This document shows, one piece after another, positions 6,859-13,060 of a stretch of 13,060 nt of DNA; the first letter of the stretch is position 1, and each line of letters opens with the position of its first letter. The translations under genes and the position numbers were made by a program. The notes beneath the pieces are model-generated. The model made no database searches. It worked only from the letters and a program-made list of their open reading frames with translations, and had not been told where the DNA came from. Origin of the DNA: Acidimicrobiia bacterium (GTDB lineage Bacteria; Actinomycetota; Acidimicrobiia; Acidimicrobiales; CATQHL01); contig JAGWAK010000065.1 of the NCBI GenBank assembly GCA_021296435.1, positions 1 through 13,060 on the forward strand, read 5' to 3'.

Positions 6859-7872
6859 GTGTCTGCTGGCTTGATCGACGTGCATTCGCACCACTATCCC
6901 GACAGTTACCTCGACGCCTGCCGCCGCAGCGACAGTGGGCTGGAGCACTACATCCGCGACGACGGCCGGCTCGTCGTGCTCCAGGACGGGGCGGTGGCGG
7001 CAGCCGTGCCGCAACCCCTCCCAGGCATGGACCACCGTCTGGCAATGATGGACGAGGTGAACTCGGAGGTCCAGGTGCTGTCGGTGTCGGCGCCGAACGT
7101 GTTCCGCCTGCCCGCCGGACTGCGCATCCCCTTGACCCGTGATCTCAATGACGAGTTCGAGGACCTGGTGGGTGCCAGCGGCGGGCGCCTCCGCTTCTTC
7201 GCCAACCTTCCCCTGCCCGATGTCGACGCCTCGCTCGCCGAATTGGATCGAGTGCTGGATCGTTCCGGCGTGGTCGGGGCGATGCTCTGCACGACGGTGG
7301 ACCGACGCACGCTGGACGACCCGCACCTGAGGCCGCTCTGGGAGGAGTTGTCGCGGCGGCGGGCTGTGGTGTTCGTCCACCCGACGACCGCCTGCTGCAC
7401 CGAGGGTCTGCGGGACTTCGCCCTGTCGCTGGCGCTGGACTTCCTGGCCGAGACCACGAACGCCATCGGCCGGCTGATCTACTCGGGCACCTTCGAGCGG
7501 TACCCACAGATCAACTGGATCTTCAGCCATCTGGGCGGCACCGTGCCGTTCGTCCACCACCGCTTCGACAACTACGCGAAGCAGTTTCCCGAGGCCGGGC
7601 GCCACATCACCCGTCTGCCGTCGGAACAGTTGCGGGAGTTGTTCTTCGACACCGCCAGCACCCACTCCGCCGCCATGCGCTGCGCTTTCGAGACCTTCGA
7701 CATCGGCCAGTTCGTATTCGGCACCGACTACCCGCACGTCCCGGGTGGGATGACGGCGTTCGTGCAGGCGCTGGATGCGGCCGGGCTCTCAGCGGCGGAT
7801 CTGGCCAGAGTCGGCCGGCACAACGCCGCTGCGCTGCTCGGCATCGCCGAGGGAAACGGCCAACCCGGATAG
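6859..7872 (+). CDS. Amidohydrolase-2 family protein, ACMSD-like
   Basis: This is a 337-aa metal-dependent TIM-barrel enzyme of the amidohydrolase-2 group, which includes 2-amino-3-carboxymuconate-6-semialdehyde decarboxylase, related decarboxylases and some hydrolases. The first strand carries DVHSHH with metal ligands H9 and H11. Further expected ligands are H174 (in VFVHPT), H224 (in FSHLGG) and D290 (in FGTDYPH), so the catalytic site looks complete. The GTG start at 6859 follows a GGAG ribosome site at 6850-6853. The gene heads the plus-strand cluster, 69 bp before the cysteine-hydrolase gene. It would act on an intermediate in the cytoplasm. Whether it decarboxylates or hydrolyses cannot be told from the motifs alone. 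Confidence 0.9.
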   Translation: MSAGLIDVHSHHYPDSYLDACRRSDSGLEHYIRDDGRLVVLQDGAVAAAVPQPLPGMDHRLAMMDEVNSEVQVLSVSAPNVFRLPAGLRIPLTRDLNDEFEDLVGASGGRLRFFANLPLPDVDASLAELDRVLDRSGVVGAMLCTTVDRRTLDDPHLRPLWEELSRRRAVVFVHPTTACCTEGLRDFALSLALDFLAETTNAIGRLIYSGTFERYPQINWIFSHLGGTVPFVHHRFDNYAKQFPEAGRHITRLPSEQLRELFFDTASTHSAAMRCAFETFDIGQFVFGTDYPHVPGGMTAFVQALDAAGLSAADLARVGRHNAAALLGIAEGNGQPG

Positions 7873-7888
7873 CGGTGCTCGGGCCAGC

Positions 7889-7922
7889 CGTGGTAATTTC
7901 CCTCGCGCTGCGGGGAACCACG
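7889..7922 (+). promoter_or_regulatory. Bulged hairpin between amidohydrolase and cysteine-hydrolase genes
   Basis: CGTGG (7889-7893) pairs with CCACG (7918-7922), and TTCCC (7898-7902) with GGGAA (7913-7917), separated by a 4-base bulge. It could partly terminate transcription, stabilise the downstream message or serve as an operator for a second promoter. The bulge and the lack of a T-run make the role uncertain. Confidence 0.35.
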
Positions 7923-7941
7923 TAACGGCGCGGGGGGACTG

Positions 7942-8629
7942 ATGCCGCAACCCACCGAAGTGTCCGACTTCGTCAAGGAGCGGCTGGCGCGGATCCGGGG
8001 CGGGCTTCGGCTCTACAAGGATCTTCAGCCGAGAACTACAGCGTTCGTGGTCATCGACATGCAGAACGCCTTCGTGGCCGAAGGCGGCGTCATCGAGGTC
8101 CCCGCCAGCCGCGAGATCATCCCTGTGATCAACCACATGGCCGCCGCCTGCCGGGAGATCGGTGTCCCGGTGATCTGGATCCGTTCCCACCACCCCAAGG
8201 GCGGTTCGGACTGGCGGCACTTCTTCGATCACTTCGTGCGTCCCGAGCGACGCGAAGCCGCTGGACGACGCGCCGAGTTCGCGGTTCCATCCCGACATGG
8301 AGATCCGGGACGAGGACTACATCGTGTTCAAGAACCGCTACTCGTGTCTCATCCCCGGCTCGTCCTCCTTGGAACGCCTGCTCCGCAGCCTCGGCTGCGA
8401 CACCCTCCTCCTGGCGGGGACCAAGACCAACATCTGCGTCGAGTCGACGGCGCGGGATGCGATGATGCTGGACTTCCGGGTGGTCGTGCTCAGCGACGCC
8501 ACCGCCGCGCTCACCGACGAGGAGCACCAGGCCTCGCTCAACGTGCTGGTTCAGGAGTTCGCAGACATCCTGGTGGTCGACGAGGTGCTCGACGAGTTGC
8601 GCACCAACACAGGAGGTGCCGACCTATGA
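7942..8629 (+). pseudogene. Isochorismatase-family cysteine hydrolase, interrupted by a frameshift
   Basis: This is a small alpha/beta hydrolase of the isochorismatase / N-carbamoylsarcosine amidohydrolase superfamily, which cleaves C-N bonds with an Asp-Lys-Cys triad. The first part (from ATG 7942, after a G-rich ribosome site) contains VVIDMQNAF with D39 and runs through WRHFFDHFVRPE. The second part lies in the +1 frame: DEDYIVFKNRYS with the lysine at 8330-8332, and TNICVESTARDAM with the cysteine at 8435-8437, ending at TGA 8627-8629. The switch must fall between 8174 (after an upstream stop in the second frame) and about 8297, most likely near 8250-8280. The span of 688 bases is one more than a multiple of three, so one extra base explains it and the intact product would be about 228 aa. 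No slippery run is visible, so a mutation or sequencing error is likelier than programmed shifting. Confidence 0.85.
8611..8616 (+). promoter_or_regulatory. Ribosome binding site deciding the hyuB start
   Basis: A full AGGAGG stands 9 bp before the ATG at 8626, inside the last codons of the cysteine-hydrolase gene. It shows that HyuB starts here rather than being the tail of a longer in-frame fusion. Confidence 0.8.
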
Positions 8630-10542
8630 CCGACACTCTCGCCCCCGAGGATCTCATCGGTGGCGGCAACGGAAACCTCGATCCGGTCACCTTCGAGATC
8701 CTGCGGTCCCGCCTGTCGGCCATCAACGACGAGGCGGCCATGACGATGCGCCTCGTCTCGGGATCCCCGGTGGCCAACGAGGCCTACGACATGAACGTGG
8801 GCCTCATGGACGCCGACGGCGACTGCTTCGCCATCGGCATGTACATCACCATCCACGCCCTGGCGCTGAGTTCCACGGTGAAAGACATCAGGCAACGGTT
8901 CGCGGCCGACGACATCGGCCCCGGCGACGTCTTCATGTCCAACGACCCCTACGTCGGGGCGTGCCACCAGATGGACGTGGCCGTCGTGGCCCCCATCTTC
9001 GCCGGGGGCGAACTCGTGGCGTGGACCGGCTCGACGGTGCATCAGATCGACCTGGGCGGCCCCGTCGAGGGGCAGGTGCAACTCGGCGCCACGTCCATCT
9101 GGAGCGAGCAGCCCATTTTCCCGCCAATCAAGATCGTCGACGCCGGCGAACTCCGTCCGGACGTCGAGCGGGGCTACCTGCGCCGGACCCGCCTGCCTCA
9201 CCTCGTCGGCCTGGACCTGAAGGCCATGATCGCCGGCTGCAACGTCGGCGTGGCGCGGGTGGGGGACCTCGCAGCGCGCTACGGCACCGACGTGGTCCTG
9301 GCTGCCATCGAGGGCATCAATGTGGCGACCGCAGCACGGTTCCGGGCCCGGCTGCGTGAGCTGCCCGACGGCACGTGGTCGCATCGCGGCTACATCGAGT
9401 ACGACGAGGTGTACCCGGTCGTTGTGGAGATGACCAAGCAGGGCGACTCGCTGACCTTCGACTTCACCGAATCGGCAGACCAGGCCGGCGCCGTGATCAA
9501 CTGCACCCGCCCGGCGTGCGTGGGTGCCGTGGTGGCCGCCGTGTTGCCGTACCTCTGCTACGACATGGCCTGGTCGCCCGCTGGCCTGCAGCGGGCCATC
9601 GAGGTGCGTACCCGCGAGGGGACCGTCGTGCATGCGGCCTGGCCGGCCGGAACGTCGAAGGCCACCACCACCGGCAGCTTCATGGCCACGATCTCCGCCG
9701 GCGTGTGTCTGTCGAAGCTGCTCGCGGCCAGCGAGGATCACCTGCGGCAGTTCATGTCCACCTGGATGGGCGGCCTGTACGTGGAGGACATGTTCGGGGT
9801 GGACCAGCGGGGCGAGTTCTTCGGTGCCGCCATCCTCGATGCCATGGCCGGCGGCTCGGGCGCCCGTGCCTTCGCGGACGGCCTCGACGCCGGAGGTTTC
9901 CTGGACTCGCCGTCGGCGATCATCGCCAACATCGAGGACATCGAGTACAGCTACCCCGTCCTGTACCTGTCCCGCCGGATCCAGGCCGACACCGGCGGCG
10001 CCGGGAAGTACCGCGGCGGGAACACGCTGGCCATGACCTACATCGTCCACGATGTGGACCAGCTCCCGACGAAGGTCCTGCACGCCATCGGCACCTACCA
10101 GCCCGGCTCCATCGGCGTGGCCGGCGGGTACCCCTCCAACACCAACCAGTTCGTGATCAAGCGCAATACCAACGTGCGCGAGCTGCTCGACGGCGGCGCG
10201 GTGCCGGACGATCTCGGCGACCTCGACGGCGAGATGGAGATCTTCACCGACAGCATCGTCAAGACCTCACAGGGCCGCGACGACGTGCACCGCTACGTGG
10301 CCATGGGCGGCGGCGGTTACCTCGATCCGCTCGACCGCGAGCCCCACAGGGTGCTGGACGACTACGTCGTCGGGGCGGTCACCGCGGCGCACGCGCGCGA
10401 CGTCTACGGGGTCATCATCGATGGCGACGGGGTGTGCGTCGATGCGGCCGCCACCGAGCGGCGCCGCCGTGAGATCCGCGACGAGCGCCGCCGATCGGCC
10501 TCGCTCGCAGGCGAGCCGGCGCGACAGACCGGCTCAAGTTGA
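8626..10542 (+). CDS. hyuB: Hydantoinase B / oxoprolinase beta-type subunit
   Basis: This is the B subunit of an ATP-dependent cyclic-amide hydrolase (638 aa, a normal size for HyuB). It opens with the conserved LDPVTFEILRSRL. The metal-site region SNDPYVGACHQMDV lies near 105-118 and offers H114 and D117. A Gly-rich strand near 565 (AMGGGGYLDPL) and the C-terminal YGVI segment are also family features. HyuB works with HyuA, which activates the ring carbonyl by ATP-dependent phosphorylation; known complexes act on hydantoins, 5-oxoproline, caprolactam or, in carboxylase relatives, acetone and acetophenone. Its ATG overlaps the preceding stop (ATGA) and its own stop overlaps the HyuA start. 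The last 30 or so residues are Arg-rich and look like a disordered tail. The substrate is unassigned. Confidence 0.92.
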   Translation: MTDTLAPEDLIGGGNGNLDPVTFEILRSRLSAINDEAAMTMRLVSGSPVANEAYDMNVGLMDADGDCFAIGMYITIHALALSSTVKDIRQRFAADDIGPGDVFMSNDPYVGACHQMDVAVVAPIFAGGELVAWTGSTVHQIDLGGPVEGQVQLGATSIWSEQPIFPPIKIVDAGELRPDVERGYLRRTRLPHLVGLDLKAMIAGCNVGVARVGDLAARYGTDVVLAAIEGINVATAARFRARLRELPDGTWSHRGYIEYDEVYPVVVEMTKQGDSLTFDFTESADQAGAVINCTRPACVGAVVAAVLPYLCYDMAWSPAGLQRAIEVRTREGTVVHAAWPAGTSKATTTGSFMATISAGVCLSKLLAASEDHLRQFMSTWMGGLYVEDMFGVDQRGEFFGAAILDAMAGGSGARAFADGLDAGGFLDSPSAIIANIEDIEYSYPVLYLSRRIQADTGGAGKYRGGNTLAMTYIVHDVDQLPTKVLHAIGTYQPGSIGVAGGYPSNTNQFVIKRNTNVRELLDGGAVPDDLGDLDGEMEIFTDSIVKTSQGRDDVHRYVAMGGGGYLDPLDREPHRVLDDYVVGAVTAAHARDVYGVIIDGDGVCVDAAATERRRREIRDERRRSASLAGEPARQTGSS

Positions 10543-12650
10543 CCAGCGTGGACCGTCTAGTTGCCGTCGACAGCGGCGGCACGTTCACCGACTGCGTCGT
10601 CCTCGACGCCGCGGGGCGCGTCACCACGGCGAAGGCCCCCTCCACGCCCTCGGACTTCTCCGAGGGCGTCGTGCAGTCGGTGAGTCGTGCGGCGGTCACG
10701 GAGGATCTGGATCTCCGGGGCATCCTGCACTCCACGACCTCGTTCTGCCACGGCACCACCGTGGCCACGAACGCGCTGCTGACCCGGTCGGGGTCGGTGG
10801 TCGGTCTCGTCACCACCAAGGGGCACGAGGACGCCATCATCGTCGGCCGCACGATCCAGAAGGCGGCCGGGCTCACCGAGTCCGAACTCTCCAACCTGGC
10901 CTACCTGGAGAAGGCGGTGCCCGTCGTGCCGCGGCCTCTCATCAGGGGCGTCACCGAGCGGATCGACTACCGGGGCTCGGTGGTCGTCCCCGTCGACGTC
11001 GACGAGGCCGCCCGCGCCGCTGACGAGCTGGTGGACGCCGGGGTCGAGGCCATCGCCGTCTGCTTCCTGTGGAGCTTCATGAATCCCGACCACGAGCGAG
11101 CGGTCGCGGAACTCATCAGGTCGCGCCACCCGGACCTCCTTGTGACCGTCTCCCACGAGGTGGCTCCGGTCATCAAGGAGTACGAGCGATGCGCCACCAC
11201 CGTGCTCAACGGATACCTCAGCGGTACCACCCACGCCTATATCTCGAAGCTGCAGGAACGCCTCGCCGACGGTGGACTCGCCACCGATCCCGTCATCATG
11301 CAGTCCATCGGTGGTGTGAGCAGCGCGGAGGCGAGCAAGGGACGCGCCGTGGCCCTGCTGGGCTCGGGCCCCACGGGTGGGGTCTTCGGTGCGGCCGCGC
11401 TCGGCCGGCTGATCGGCGCGGACAACATCGTCACGACCGACGTGGGAGGCACGAGCTTCGACGTGGGCCTCGTCGTCGACGGGGAGCCCCTGGTGGTCGG
11501 CACGCCGGTGTTCGACAAGTACCACACGGTGCTTCCGGTGATCGATGTCACCTCGATCGGCGCCGGCGGCGGGAGCCTGGCCTGGATCGAGCCCGGGACC
11601 GGGCTGATCAAGGTGGGACCCCAGAGTGCCGGGGCGGTGCCGGGGCCGGCGTGCTACGGGATCGGCGGGACGCTCCCGACGGTGACCGACGCCAACCTGG
11701 TGTTGGGGCGGCTCGACCCTGACTATTTCCTGGGCGGTGAGCGCCGGCTGCACACCGACCTCGCCACCGATGCCATCCGGGCTCACGTCGCCGAGCCGGC
11801 CGGACTGCCGGTTACCGAGGCGGCCATGGCCATCGTGGACATCCTCGATGCGCGTATGGCCGATCTTGTGCGGACGAGCACGATCGGACGCGGCTACGAC
11901 CCCCGGGAGTTCGCCCTGTTCGCCTTCGGCGGCGCCGGGCCGCTGCACGTCGGGGCCTACGCCGCCGATGTCGGCACGCGGCTCACGGTCGTGCCAACCA
12001 ACTCCGCGGTGTTCAGCGCGTTCGGCATCGCCGCCTCCGACCCCGTCGCCGTCGTGCAGGCGAGCGATCCGATGGTGGCGCCCTTCGATTCCGAGCGGCT
12101 GGAGGAGATCTACGTGGCACTGGCCGCCGGCGCTGTCGAGGAGTTGGGGGCCAACGGCGTGGCTCCCGAGGACATCACCACCAGCCGAGAGGTGGAGATG
12201 CGCTATCGCGGCCAGGTCCACGAGGTGCGCGTGCCCGTCCCGGACGGGCCGCTGGGCGCCGAGAGCCTGGCGGTGACGATGGAGGAGTTCCGGCGCCGCT
12301 ACAACCGCCGCTACGGCTCCGGCGCGGCCGCCGACGCCGCCATCGAGGCGCGGACGTTCGTGGTGCGCGGCGTCGGCCGGCAGGCCAAGCCGGAGCTGCG
12401 CCCCGCGGCTCTCAGCGGGGAGGATCCGAGTCCCGCGCTCGTTTCCGAACGCCAGGTGTACTTCCGGCCCCTCGGCGGTTTCGTACCCGCGCCGATCTAC
12501 CGGCGCGAACTGCTCGTGCCCGGGAACGCCGTGGGGGGCCACGCCATTGTCGAGGCGGTCGACACCACGATGGTGATCCACCCCGGCCAGCGCGCGGAGG
12601 TGGACGCCTGGGGCAACATATTGCTCGACACGTCAGGGGGTAGACGATGA
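10539..12650 (+). CDS. hyuA: Hydantoinase A / oxoprolinase alpha-type subunit
   Basis: This is the ATP-binding subunit paired with HyuB (703 aa from TTG, typical length). Residues 8-18 hold AVDSGGTFTDC, the first phosphate-binding loop of the actin-like ATPase fold. HGTTVATNALL follows near 73-83, and the second phosphate loop DVGGTSFD is at 301-308. Late family features include FAFGGAGPLH near 465. Hydantoinase A N-terminal, central and C-terminal regions all appear present. The TTG at 10539 overlaps the HyuB stop as TTGA, mirroring the other junctions; a GTG at 10548 would shorten the protein by three residues. Neither has a clear Shine-Dalgarno, so translation probably depends on ribosomes arriving from hyuB. 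The reaction is ATP-driven ring opening in the cytoplasm; the exact ring is unknown. Confidence 0.92.
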   Translation: MTSVDRLVAVDSGGTFTDCVVLDAAGRVTTAKAPSTPSDFSEGVVQSVSRAAVTEDLDLRGILHSTTSFCHGTTVATNALLTRSGSVVGLVTTKGHEDAIIVGRTIQKAAGLTESELSNLAYLEKAVPVVPRPLIRGVTERIDYRGSVVVPVDVDEAARAADELVDAGVEAIAVCFLWSFMNPDHERAVAELIRSRHPDLLVTVSHEVAPVIKEYERCATTVLNGYLSGTTHAYISKLQERLADGGLATDPVIMQSIGGVSSAEASKGRAVALLGSGPTGGVFGAAALGRLIGADNIVTTDVGGTSFDVGLVVDGEPLVVGTPVFDKYHTVLPVIDVTSIGAGGGSLAWIEPGTGLIKVGPQSAGAVPGPACYGIGGTLPTVTDANLVLGRLDPDYFLGGERRLHTDLATDAIRAHVAEPAGLPVTEAAMAIVDILDARMADLVRTSTIGRGYDPREFALFAFGGAGPLHVGAYAADVGTRLTVVPTNSAVFSAFGIAASDPVAVVQASDPMVAPFDSERLEEIYVALAAGAVEELGANGVAPEDITTSREVEMRYRGQVHEVRVPVPDGPLGAESLAVTMEEFRRRYNRRYGSGAAADAAIEARTFVVRGVGRQAKPELRPAALSGEDPSPALVSERQVYFRPLGGFVPAPIYRRELLVPGNAVGGHAIVEAVDTTMVIHPGQRAEVDAWGNILLDTSGGRR

Positions 12651-13060
12651 CCGCGCCGCCCAGCAGGCCCACGTCCGAGCACTACGAGGCGGCACTGGCC
12701 GCCATCGACACCGACGAGCTCGTCGACCTGTCGCTCGAGTTGGCACAGATCGACAGCCCGCCCGGCCAGGAGCAGCCCGTGTCGGACCGGGTCCGGGAAT
12801 GGCTCGACGACAACGGCATCGAGGCCTCGCAGGTGGGCATGTTCGCGGACCGTGCGAACGTCGTGGGCCGCCTGCGGGGCTCCGGCGGCGGCAACACGGT
12901 GATCTTCAACGCCCACATGGACGTGGCCTGGGGTCCCGAGGAGCGCCGCTGGATGCACGACCCTGACAACCCCATCTACTACTCCGCCTGGCGGGAGGGC
13001 GACACGCTCGTGGGCAACGGCCTCATCAACGACAAGGGCCCGCTGGCCTGCACGCTGATC
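12647..13060 (+). CDS. M20-family metallopeptidase/amidase (3' end outside window)
   Basis: The first 138 residues of a zinc-dependent amide hydrolase of the ArgE/DapE/CPG2 group are present. The metal motif HMD gives H90 and D92, and GNGLINDKGPLA supplies D129, the expected bridging aspartate with its following glycine. The ATG overlaps the HyuA stop as ATGA and has AGGGGG at 12635-12640 six bases upstream. Being last in the visible cluster, it probably cleaves an N-acyl, peptide or carbamoyl bond in the ring-opened product. The visible motifs look more like ArgE/CPG2 than like the N-carbamoyl-L-amino-acid hydrolase HyuC branch of M20, but only the first third is available. Confidence 0.88.
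   Translation, partial: MTAPPSRPTSEHYEAALAAIDTDELVDLSLELAQIDSPPGQEQPVSDRVREWLDDNGIEASQVGMFADRANVVGRLRGSGGGNTVIFNAHMDVAWGPEERRWMHDPDNPIYYSAWREGDTLVGNGLINDKGPLACTLI

Noticed and set aside
6778..7737. 319-codon minus-strand frame opposite the amidohydrolase
   Set aside because: It has no family motifs, and it is antisense to a gene with a complete metal site.
8240..8290. Programmed ribosomal frameshifting in the cysteine hydrolase
   Set aside because: There is no homopolymer or heptameric slippery site and no obvious stimulatory hairpin; a one-base mutation or sequence error is simpler.
7942..10542. Single 866-residue open frame joining an isochorismatase-like N terminus to HyuB
   Set aside because: The middle part (about 8263-8625) does not read as either family, while the +1 frame there encodes the missing catalytic Lys and Cys. 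A strong ribosome site and ATG precede HyuB. The fusion is a frameshift product.
10557..12581. 674-codon antisense open frame opposite hyuA
   Set aside because: Its composition is that of a codon shadow in GC-rich DNA, with no recognisable motifs, and it lies entirely within a well-supported gene.
1..13060. tRNA or rRNA genes, insertion sequences, CRISPR arrays, attachment sites
   Set aside because: I scanned for these and saw no supporting structure; coding genes and short gaps account for the whole window.

Overview
The window is GC-rich, with frequent GTG starts, overlapping start/stop codons and lipoprotein signal peptides. Together these suggest a high-GC actinobacterium-like genome, possibly from an uncultured lineage. 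That placement is inferred from composition and style only; no phylogenetic marker, RNA gene, mobile element or CRISPR array is visible.

Layout. (1) Positions 1-2151, minus strand: a polyamine-type ABC importer. The PotD-like binding lipoprotein comes first, followed by the PotA-like ATPase, which runs off the left edge; the permeases should lie beyond it. (2) Positions 2435-3283, plus strand: a lone metallo-beta-lactamase-fold hydrolase of the RNase Z/AtsA type. It ends tail-to-tail with the next operon across a strong hairpin. (3) Positions 3355-6781, minus strand: a second ABC importer of the SsuABC/TauABC/ThiXYZ type, read as ATPase, then permease, then an NMT1/THI5-like binding lipoprotein. 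The binding protein carries about 160 residues of extremely alanine-rich sequence between lipid anchor and binding domain. (4) Positions 6859-13060, plus strand and divergent from (3): a catabolic cluster. It encodes an ACMSD-like metal-dependent amidohydrolase, an isochorismatase-family cysteine hydrolase whose frame is broken by one base, HyuB and HyuA (ATP-dependent hydantoinase/oxoprolinase subunits), and the start of an M20 metallopeptidase/amidase.

How they may work together. The divergent arrangement, with only 77 bp between importer and catabolic cluster, suggests a shared regulon. The importer would bring in a small N-containing heterocycle (cyclic ureide, lactam or imide), HyuAB would open the ring using ATP, and the cysteine hydrolase and M20 enzyme would cleave the resulting carbamoyl or amide bonds. 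The ACMSD-like protein would hydrolyse or decarboxylate another intermediate. HyuAB plus a cysteine hydrolase resembles the known N-methylhydantoin to N-carbamoylsarcosine to sarcosine route, but the substrate cannot be read from this sequence. The pathway is therefore a candidate, not an identification.

The best second-look items are the frameshift in the cysteine hydrolase (which creates an artificial 866-residue fusion with HyuB), the alanine-rich stalk of the binding protein, and the uptake-plus-degradation cluster as a whole. No stretch longer than 300 bases lacks a gene; the longest gap is 2152-2434.
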